NCBI GenBank assembly: GCA_033439255.1
Contig: CM065892.1
Coordinates: 806,001-870,000 of the forward strand
DNA: 64,000 nt
Origin: Hericium rajendrae
Taxonomy: Eukaryota; Basidiomycota; Agaricomycetes; Russulales; Hericiaceae
Direction of reading: 5' to 3'
Shown here in pieces: positions 55,690 to 64,000 of the stretch. The notes under the pieces are model-generated. The model searched no databases and had not been told where the DNA came from. It worked only from the letters and a program-made list of their open reading frames with translations. The position numbers were made by a program, and so were the translations under genes. Numbering within the stretch: the stretch's first letter is position 1; each line of letters starts with the position of its first letter.

Positions 55690-56339
55690 ATGTCGTGCGT
55701 CTGGTTTCCTTTCGTATCATTATTATAACCAGAGCCTGATCTACTGTAAGTCTGCATTTTAGAGATATCCCTTATCGCATTATCCCTCGCTCCGAACACG
55801 CTGTCCTTCGATGGAAGTGGCGTCATGGCCAAACCATATCTTCCCTCGCCAATCAGCATCGGTGCTCCATCCTGACTGTTCGCGCAGCAGTCGAGAATCA
55901 TCTTTGCGATGATCTATCTGAAGATGATATCGAAGTTCGGCAATGGAAAGCTAACAACATGAACAACGAGGAACTTCTTGTAGGCCTTGAATCCATCGAT
56001 ATTGCTGGCATGGAGCAAGATGACAGTAAGTGACAATGTTCAATTGCACTTATCTTTGCGCTGTGCGGCGTCGCACCATCGATCGTTCATTTTCATGCTC
56101 ATATTATCGTAACAGATGATGTCGGATTCGTTGAGTTGATCGAATTCCTACGCAACATTGACATGGATGGTATACATCATCTTCAGCGCTTCGAGAAACT
56201 CGGTATTCGAACCCTCAGCGATCTCAAGTATCTGAAGGAACTGAAGGAGCGTGGAAGGATGGTCATGTATATCGATGAGGCATTGATGGATGTGGGATTT
56301 TCTCAATTCGAATGTCTCACCATGTTTAATGCCTTGTAA
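55690..56339 (+). CDS. HTH plus SAM-like protein, paralogue 2
   Basis: Three exons (55690-55694, 55763-56025, 56116-56339) total 492 nt and give 163 aa. The five-base first exon (ATGTC) mirrors paralogue 1. The N-terminus aligns with paralogue 1 (PYRIIPRSEHAVLRWKW against PYRIIERPERATIRRQF; ANQHRCSILTVRAAVEN against AEIHQCSLRTIWKAINN). The C-terminus aligns over the SAM-like part (LQRFEKLGIRTLSDLKYLKE, DVGFSQFECLTMF). The linker is short, acidic and lacks the basic stretch of paralogue 1. The gene lies opposite in direction to paralogue 1. A DNA-binding or scaffolding role is likely from the domains but unproven. Confidence 0.68.
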
Positions 56340-56879
56340 TTGGACCAGCATTCATCATAGTGCATGATACATGTCACTGTCGTCTACATCATTGTCTGGG
56401 CAGTGCCATGTTCCCCCCAATTGATTGCAGTTGTCACACACTTTCGCGGTTTCGTGAATGCGCTGCTGACGCGGCCGCGTAAGCATCAGGCCTTCGAGGA
56501 TGCAGCGGGTGCACTCGTGCTGTCGACCGCGGCGGCGCTCGGTGCGGGCTGATCGAGCCTACTGAGTGGACTTCGGAGGCATCAGTACATACTCAAATAA
56601 AAACAAATAGCCAAAGTAATCTCACGAGGGCCTTACTCAGTCGTAAGTTTGGCAAACTTCTCCGCAAAATTGTTGTATATGAAAATTCTATGAAAATTCT
56701 ATGCCGCCTTCCCCGTGTCCAAGTGAAATCTGGCTGATCGAGACCAGTGGAAGAGGGTCTATGCAAAGTAATTGAAACAAGGCATTAACAAAGTAAATGA
56801 GATGTTAACATACAAAGACAAAATAGTGGTAAGAGGGGGAGGTATAACGACGAGAAAAAGGCCATCCGGTACACTTCTA
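56340..56879. other. Intergenic, nothing recognised
   Basis: It lies between the convergent ends of the HTH gene and the F-box gene. Short frames only. Confidence 0.4.
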
Positions 56880-58418
56880 TCAATCGAACCGAACCCGCTC
56901 TCCCAGCTTCGCTTCTAGCTCTGCACCGTGTTCGGCTGTGAAGCGCGGACATTGTAGAACCGCGACATCCTCCAGCAGAAAAAAATCCGTGATGCCGCAT
57001 CTCACTAGGCTATCCGTCACAACCGCCCGCTGCGCCACCGCCTGCACGATCGCAGTGCCACTCAGCCTTCGGCATTTAGATAGCATGATGCTCTTCAGGT
57101 GCGGAAGCATGACGTGGTGCACGTAGCGCGTGCCGTCCGGATCCTCTGAGACGACGGGGGCATGCACGTCGGGCCTCGCAGGCACAAGGAGTGGACCGAG
57201 CATCGCGATGACGCGGTCGGCCACTTCGGATGCAATAACTCGGAAATCCTCGAGATCATGGGCATGCTCGAAGAGCCAACGAAAATCCTTCACACGCATG
57301 TTTGCGCAGTCCATCTCAATGACGCGCAGCGGCGGGTTTGAATGGCGCAGCAGGCTGCGGACGCCCATCCCCGTTGCGCGGTCGCTGTATGATGACGGAG
57401 AGAGGTCAGGCCACTCATCATCCGAGTCGCCGTCCTCGAGTTCGTGATCACAGGGGAGATAGGTGCTGAGGACGGGGAAGGCAAGATCTACGCCGAGATG
57501 CTCGAGGAAAAGCTCTTCAAGATTAGGAGTGTCGAGATGAGAAAGGATGATACGCGTGCAGAACATTTTACGGAGGGTGAGCGAGCGGAGATGGCGAAGG
57601 CAAGCAACTGGAGGTGGACATAGTTGGTTGTCCTTGGTGAAAATCGGTGTTGCCATAGACCCCTCAAGATAGAGATACTGCAGCATTGGACAGGCAGTAA
57701 GAAAGTGAAGGAGATCGGCGGGATGGATATTATGGGCGATAGAGTCCTCCGATATGGTTAACGTAACAATTTGAAGAGGAGTAAGCAACCTCGGAAGGGG
57801 CAGTTTTGTGAGTGCGATGCTCATGCAGAGATTATTGGATGTCAATGAAGTGCTGCATTTCCGGAAAAGATCTGTATCCTGGTTAACCCGGGACCGAGCA
57901 GTCTCGGAGACATCGTTGACAATGACGTCAACATCGGCATGGTTGTGAATTTTGATCTGAAGTTCTTCAAGCTTGGGCTTCATGACGTCGGAATCCCAGA
58001 AGGAACGAAAATGAAGGGATTTGTTTAGGATGCCATGTGAGGTGAATGATCGCCATCGGTGCAATGTATGCAGGTAAGGAGAGAGGATGGGAAGAAGAGA
58101 GTCGCAGGAAGAGAGGTTGACATCAATGTCAAACTCGAGCTCGTTCGTATGTTCCAAGAACACGAGTGAAGCCCTGCTTGACTCTCCTATGGAAAGTTGT
58201 GAGTCATCAAGCATAACGAGCTGGAATAAGCACGCGTTGTTTTCTGTAATAGCCTTCCACCGTCTGCAGACTCGGCACAACGTGAGAGGGGCCATCGCAA
58301 CCGTGTGTGCATAGCAGATGAACACCTTGATGAGGAGCTCGACGGGGAGCATGTCAATGGTCGGTAACCCTCTGGCTGGCTGCTCTGGAAGCTGAAGGCT
58401 GAAAATATTCATGGCCAT
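56880..58418 (-). CDS. F-box protein with leucine-rich repeat-like C-terminus, intact
   Basis: A single exon of 512 residues. The F-box lies at about residues 20-58 (PTIDMLPVELLIKVFICYAH, LCRVCRRWKAI). The rest shows irregular leucine-rich segments common to fungal F-box/LRR proteins (LTKLPLPRLLTPLQIVTL, HLRSLTLRKMF, TPNLEELFLEHLG, LPHLKSIMLSKCRRLSG), interrupted by an acidic loop (ELEDGDSDDEWPDLS). Such proteins recruit substrates to SKP1-cullin ubiquitin ligases. The start ATG at 58418 is followed two codons later by another (MAM); either could serve. No disruption is seen. Confidence 0.85.
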   Translation of the reverse strand: MAMNIFSLQLPEQPARGLPTIDMLPVELLIKVFICYAHTVAMAPLTLCRVCRRWKAITENNACLFQLVMLDDSQLSIGESSRASLVFLEHTNELEFDIDVNLSSCDSLLPILSPYLHTLHRWRSFTSHGILNKSLHFRSFWDSDVMKPKLEELQIKIHNHADVDVIVNDVSETARSRVNQDTDLFRKCSTSLTSNNLCMSIALTKLPLPRLLTPLQIVTLTISEDSIAHNIHPADLLHFLTACPMLQYLYLEGSMATPIFTKDNQLCPPPVACLRHLRSLTLRKMFCTRIILSHLDTPNLEELFLEHLGVDLAFPVLSTYLPCDHELEDGDSDDEWPDLSPSSYSDRATGMGVRSLLRHSNPPLRVIEMDCANMRVKDFRWLFEHAHDLEDFRVIASEVADRVIAMLGPLLVPARPDVHAPVVSEDPDGTRYVHHVMLPHLKSIMLSKCRRLSGTAIVQAVAQRAVVTDSLVRCGITDFFLLEDVAVLQCPRFTAEHGAELEAKLGERVRFD

Positions 58419-58964
58419 GATGATGGCGAGCTAAGGCAAGGCGAGATCTGGAGAACAATACACTGCACGTCGACCTAGATTTTCGGGGAGAGAAAATCGC
58501 CAGAAAGTTCGACTTTCAACGAATTGATCCTTCCGGACATTTCCGAGATAAAGCGCTTAAAGATTCCTTACATAAGGTTCCGAATTTCACCCGCATTATC
58601 CGTGATTAAAAATTGTTCTAGTTGTCTTGCGCGTCGACGCGGACGGAGCTCAGGAAAGAATGCAGACGTGGGAGCATAGGGATGTCGCGACCGCCCCCGC
58701 ACACGCGTGGAACGGGCGGCCCGAGAGAGTGTGACTGTATCATAAGGCCACACTGAGACGAACCTTACGGCAATAAGTGGAAGAAAATAAAGTGAAAGGG
58801 TGGTAAGGAGGAGGAAGTATCGCAATTGGAAAGAAGGACATGGTGGGAGGAGATAAGAGACAGCAGAGGAGATTGAGAGGACAAGCAGCACTTCGAGAAC
58901 ATGATTTGGTTATGCGGAAGGATTGGCAGTCTGGAAAATAAGTTTTTGATTTACGAACATAAAA
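58419..58964. other. Intergenic, nothing recognised
   Basis: Upstream sequence of the F-box gene adjoins the end of the recombinase relic. Confidence 0.4.
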
Positions 58965-61345
58965 TCACTGGGTTTTTACGGATCTAGATTTGGAATGTGT
59001 CGGAAGACCACCGACCAACGAATTGAACATACTCGAACGGAATGCCATCCTTGGCTAAGGCGGCAGCGCTTCCAGCACGTAAGGAACGCCCGCTGACGTC
59101 GCTTGGAAAGTGGGCACGAAGGCGCCGCATGAACCAGGAGCGAGTGGGATCATCTCCTGAGGGGCGCGCCCAAAGGTTCGGGTGGAAGGGAAAAGACGGT
59201 CTCCGCTAGATAGCGACGGAAGGGAGGTACCGGGTCGCAGGGAGTGGGAACGCCTGCAATCATGACATCGTTACCTTGGAAAGCATGATCGGTTTTGGAG
59301 TTGGTAAAGTGAATCGGTAGCCATTAAGCATCCACCATACGGAACCGCGCATGACGACACGTTGCCAATCATGGAGCGCAAGGTAGTCGGGCCACACGAG
59401 ATCGCCCAGGCGAAGCAACCCATGGAAGCCGGTCGCGAGGAGCGCGATAAACAAGAGTCATCGAGGAACGTGCTGTTGACGTGATGTAATAAAACGTCCG
59501 ATAATTGCGAGCGGGAGAGCGGGCTCTTCCGCATGCGAGCTTTGGCATGAATCTTAAGACAGCCTCGCATAGTACGCGACACGAGCTGGGAGGGTCGAAC
59601 TGCGCAGACATTGGGGGAGAACGGTTCAAGTTGATTGCATATGCCAGAAAGATAATTGGAAATGGAGGATGGGTGGATGTGATGGGAGGTTTAGACGATG
59701 CAAAAGGGTAAAGTATCCTCAGAAGGTTCGATATGCAACTCATGTCTTGCAGAAGTTGAGGTAAGATTGTAAGGCAGAGAAAAAATATAGGAGTGAGGAG
59801 TTACGCAGATGGCAACCGAGCGCGATGGCTCGCTCGCGCACGAGACGCTCGTGTGGCCCGGCCTTCCGAATGAGCTGCCTAGACGAGCATGGCGGGAGAT
59901 CCATTACCTTGTTGCCCCCATCGCATCCCGAAGGAGTATGAAAGGGTAGGCACGAAGATCTGGATGAAGTATACTTCCTTGGTGGAGTTGACGACGAAAT
60001 AGTGCGTCAGCGATGCCGTTGGCCGAACCTGCGAGATGCACAACGCGAAGGTCAATGCCGGTCGCGAGCAGGCAGTCGAACGGCGTAGAGTAGCAAGCTG
60101 TTGTACTGTGGCTGGGCGTGAAGTGTGTTGAACAAGTTCACGGTATTGGTGTTGTCGCATTGAACAACAAGTCGATGGGGCTGGTCGGAACGTAAGTGCG
60201 AGGCCCAATTGATGGCGCACACAACAGAAGATGGGAGCGGTAATGTCCGGGAGACGTGCGTGGAAGCCGAGGGAATGAATCGGTGATCAGAAGATGATGC
60301 CATCAAAGGACGCGTCAGTGAAAAGGACGAGATCGGCGTCTGTGGGACGCCAGTTGAGGGAGTCGAGCATAAAAATGTCCGATGCGCGCTCGATGCGATC
60401 CGCCAACCATGTGAGCTCATTACAAAAGGCAACCGTGATTTCGACGGGTGCGCTGTTTCCACGCGTCTTGGCGTAAAGACAACAGAGGCCAGGTCGTATG
60501 AGTAGCTAGACGTTGATAGTCAGCTAGGAGAGCTTGAAACTGGCACATTGGGCGGCGATGGCGAGCGGTGGAGCCGGAAATGACATCGCGGATAGCGGCA
60601 ACGAAAACGATACGCCTCTCCGGCGAGAGCGTGATCTACAACTGGTTCGCATCGACATCGAATCCGACGATAGACAGCGGGGAGCCATGTATCTGTTTCT
60701 CCTGGCTGTGCGGTATGCGAAGCTCATCCCAAAGAAGGAGAAGGCAAGCATGTTCGGGTTGGCGGCATGCAAGAGTAAGGTGCATACCATGGGTTTTCGT
60801 CGGCGAATTCCCACGAAATATGTCGTCGGAGTAGGCCAATAAGTCGGCGAAGAACAATACATATACAGCATTTCAGAGCACGAGGCCCTTCGGATCAGAC
60901 TTGAAGAGAACTAATTTGCGCCGGGATGCTCTTGGTGGACACGAAGAAGCCGCGGCCAAGGTCTTGAAAGTTATAAAGCTGGACTTTCTTGTCAAAGTCC
61001 GGCTTTGGGATCATTGAGTTGAGGGAGAACTTGCTGGCACTGTGATCCATTACGAGGCGCAACTTGTCCGAGTCCGATTTTGGTACCACCCCGATCGGCA
61101 TGTTGTACATGCCGGGGTACACTTCATCGGCCTCCCACGACTCTGAGAATCGTCAGACTGCAATCTCCTTTTTGCACTGCTCCACAGCGTGGTGCGCGTC
61201 TGAGGAGAGTTCTCGATGCGAAGCGTCCCAGGTGATCAGACAACCCGGTCTGTCAGTGATAGCCGAAGGCCACAAGCCCCAGCGCAGACCACCGCAAACA
61301 GATTCGACGAAGGCACATTGGGATGCGTTTGTGGATAATTTTCAC
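58965..61345 (-). pseudogene. Reverse transcriptase/tyrosine recombinase retroelement relic (DIRS-like)
   Basis: On the minus strand the parts appear in family order. An N-terminal block (FVESVCGGLRWGLWP, ITWDASHREL) leads to a reverse transcriptase start (YPGMYNMPIGVVPK, DKLRLVMDHSASKFSLNSMI). About 100 residues are missing, then come the YSDD active-site box (near 60,817-60,838) and IPHSQEKQIHGSPLSIVGFD. RNase H-like pieces follow (VVCAINWASHLRS, VVQCDNTNTVNLFNTL). Last is a tyrosine recombinase (RPLSRSQL-like, RSWFMRRLRAHFPSDVSGRS, LRAGSAAALAKDG, VGRWSSDTFQ). Frame changes are frequent. A TAG at 58,984-58,986 sits exactly where the nucleophilic tyrosine is expected (FQI*IRKNP). A stop also precedes RFSESWE. 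The element is dead. The class is inferred from the RT plus recombinase order. Confidence 0.78.
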
Positions 61346-61499
61346 AGTTGTCGCAGTCAAGAATAAATGGATTTTTGAACAGATGTGGATGCTCAGCGAT
61401 AGGGCGATGAAAAAGGATGTTGTTTTGTCCATTTTTTGGGAGGAAAGGGAAGTGGAGGTCCTATTAAAGACCAATCGGCGGCGGGGGTGTAGCCGCATC

Positions 61500-62010
61500 G
61501 ACCGATGTGCGCATGGGTTCATACGCACACAGCATGGAGGCGAGGAAGACTACCGACGCGTACGGGCAAGGGTTTATACGTGCACGACGCAGCCAGATAA
61601 ATCCTGATCAGCGTGAGGATGAATGGCTGGAGACGAGAGACCGTGCGTACCCGTGAACTCGCGCTCCGAATCACCTAGGACCAGGACACATGAAGCAGGA
61701 TTTTATCGCGCTCAGCAGGAATACGCGCACGGATCCATACGCGCATGAGTTCATACGCGCATGAGTTCATACGCACAGCATGGAGGTGAGGAAGACGGCC
61801 AATGCGTACGCGCATGGGCTCATACGCGCACGATACAGCCAGCTCGACAAAGAATTGACCGACAAATTGCTTGGACGATTTCGAATCGTTCGCCAAACAC
61901 AACCAAGCAGCATGTCATGTGACTCCGCCGCGTGAGCCCGAGGACTCGGAGCTTCAAATCAATCGCGCCGGTGGTGCACGCAGCAAGCTTAGATATTTGA
62001 TTAGTGAGTA
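61500..62010 (+). repeat. R16 dispersed repeat, copy C
   Basis: It is nearly collinear with copy B (GCATGGAGGCGAGGAAGAC, TAAATCCTGATCAGCGTGAG, AGGACCAGGACACATG) but has only about two to three units of TTCATACGCGCATGAG at 61,735-61,770. It ends in the same TTAGATATTTGATTAGTGAG edge. Confidence 0.9.
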
Positions 62011-64000
62011 GTACAATGTACATAGCTCACCTCGCTCGAGAGTTGAATTCGAGTTTCGTCTGAAGCAGCCTTCTACATTCTGAGTACATTTTTTTAATCT
62101 ATTTCAGAATCCTTTTGAGTTATATGCACGATACCGTCAACGTGGTAGAATATGCTTGCCAATGTGGACCGGATGCCATGATTAAACATTGATTGAACAC
62201 AAATTACAGTACGGCTAAAAGGAAAGAGGAAGTACCAAGAACTTGTATAGTTAGTGTTTTAAGTTGAAAGATCGAGTCAGGGAGAGACAAGCGGCAAGGT
62301 TGAGAAGAACGAGAGGAAGATCCTTGCTCGGAGAGCAAGCACAGCCGGCTCATAATAGTGTCAGGCACATCTGCAAATGTAAACATTGGACTTTTATAGT
62401 AAAAATTTTCTTTTTTGAGGATAGCCAAATATAACGTATGTCATTCCGATTACTCACCTTCCCACTCTACATGGCTCGCTAACTCCCACCATTATTATCG
62501 ACAGCGACAGTAACTCTCTCATCGTCGACATACATAACGGCATGAATTGCAAAAACAAAAAAGAACGAAAATGCAAAACTCAACCTCCCAAAAAACTGCT
62601 GCGTCATCTTTACTTGTACCATTACCTCCTCTCTCTTGTACTTGTACCGCTTAGACTATCCTCTCTCTCTACTATGTACAACTACTATCGTACGAAACAC
62701 CATGCTATGCTACTGTATCTCGTGATGTGAGAAAATCCATGCACTTCAGACGGCCAAAGTCTCCGAGCAAGTTTAGTCGCCAACGGCGACCCTTCGAGTG
62801 GACTACACGCAGCGACAACGACGCAGGGACAGTGCAGGGACAGTACAGAAGATGAGTAAGATGATTTGACTCATTGTTTACAGGAGACGTGGTCCATGAC
62901 CAGGTGGACGTCGTCGCAAACAATGTCAGAATTGAAGGAGTGGAATGTACCTCGCTGTCGCTCGGTGATCGCTGTTGCTAGGTGATATATACTTGTCTGT
63001 TGCTCGGTGAATCCCACATCTGCGAGAAACTGTTCAGCGCGGTTGTCCCACCCTCGACCTGCTCTAAGTCCGTTCCGGCTGACTCGCCGGGTCTTTGCTA
63101 ACCTTTGCAACAGACTCGGCTTGTCTTAAGATTGGGCCAGACGAGGCTGGACAAATGTTACGGCACACGTTCCGAGCCGCAGCTATATCAAGGCTATACT
63201 TTTGAACGGTAGCTAACTATCCTCTATGGGAGAAGACATAGACAGAGAGAGACGGCCGAATAGCAAGCAAGGGCTAAGCCGACGCGAGGCCGCGCTTCTG
63301 ACTTAACGCTAAAGGCCATCATATATGATATACAACACAACCTCCTGCCAGATGATCGCAAGCCAGACTGTCTGTCAGTGCTAAAGAGACCCTGTGGAAT
63401 CTGACACTTCGCTGCCTTTGTAACGAGTTCTGTACCCTGAGAATCGAGCTGTCTGCTCGATCGCTTCTCAAAATTTGTGGATCAGTAACCGCAAGCACAT
63501 AGCAAGAGACGAACTCACTTCATCATCTCTTCGTCATGTATGAATTGGCAGAGTTCCTTCGCCATGATATCATATTTCGTCTTTCACATTTCGTCCAGCT
63601 GAGCGAGCGAGGCTGCGTCATATGCCGTGTGAGGCAGACCCGTCCTCACCTCGTTCTTCCGCGTTTGAGGCTTTGTGGATTCCACCGGGCGCGAGAGGCG
63701 GCGCTAGGATAGATACTCTGCTACCGCTCGAACCATCAAACGAAGCCATGGGGTGACCTTGGAATTCCTTCTAAGTACACGCAGAATGTGATATAGTAGT
63801 TGACCGACTTCTTTGGCTTCATGATCAGTCTCATTTAGTCTAGCCACAAAGGTACGCAAGCAATAATACACAGCCAGTACGCACCGGAAGAACTTTCCCC
63901 AGTGATATATCTATCGCAGGGCCATGGCCGCATCCCCATGGAATGTTGTGCGAGCGAGGCGAAATGTCCGAATACAAAGACGGACCGGGGACACGAGCAA
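62011..64000. other. No gene recognised
   Basis: A minus frame at 62,871-63,110 (DNRAEQFLADVGFTEQQTS) is mixed in composition but short and without family. Pyrimidine-rich sequence lies at 62,600-62,680. Nothing else could be supported. Confidence 0.4.

Noticed and set aside
55479-55901. A 140-codon minus frame opposite the HTH gene 2 start
   Set aside because: It overlaps the promoter and first exons of a better supported plus-strand gene and has no recognisable motif.

Overview
The window looks like nuclear DNA of a basidiomycete fungus, most likely an agaricomycete. Genes carry short GT-AG introns of about 40-90 bases. The recognisable families are eukaryotic and fungal: SAP18, an isoprenylcysteine-methyltransferase-like enzyme, a type II membrane GT8 glycosyltransferase, dual-specificity phosphatases, F-box proteins, a GH95 fucosidase relic, and Gypsy, Copia and tyrosine-recombinase retroelements. 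There are no bacterial operons, ribosome binding sites or CRISPR arrays. I recognised no tRNA or rRNA gene.

Region 1 (1-13,690) is a nest of mobile DNA. A Gypsy-type element spans 1754-12772. It has a 5' LTR cut at its left side, a candidate primer binding site, a split gag with a zinc knuckle, a polypurine tract and a complete 822-bp 3' LTR. No pol is visible. It lies inside the RNase H region of a Copia element, whose 3' end and LTR follow. The Gypsy element is itself broken by three members of an unfamiliar class of large elements, called E1, E2 and E3 here. These combine GC-rich degenerate 20-bp arrays, perfect palindromes, conserved hairpins, splice-donor-like boxes, TATA modules and AGCTAT or CTACAGTAG-rich ends.

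Region 2 (13,690-28,000) is gene-rich. In order it holds a tandem dual-specificity phosphatase with an intact and a dead domain, a methionine/proline/glycine-rich protein with an N-myristoylation-type start, a SAP18 homologue divergent from a methyltransferase, an F-box propeller-like gene, and a GT8 glycosyltransferase.

Region 3 (28,000-46,700) mixes decayed and live genes. It has a PRP5-type helicase pseudogene joined to a truncated copy of a nearby nine-exon gene, a cyclin relic, two small genes with TATA boxes, and several copies of a dispersed repeat (R16) with a variable 16-bp array.

Region 4 (46,700-56,400) contains a direct duplication of about 2 kb (A and B) carrying an unknown small gene. 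It also has two paralogous genes for an HTH plus SAM-like protein that share a 5-nt first exon, and a decayed GH95 gene. Region 5 (56,400-64,000) has an intact single-exon F-box protein, a decayed reverse transcriptase/tyrosine recombinase element, another R16 copy, and 2 kb with nothing recognised.

All splice models were made by eye. Where frames stay open and the exon lengths sum to a multiple of three, this is stated.
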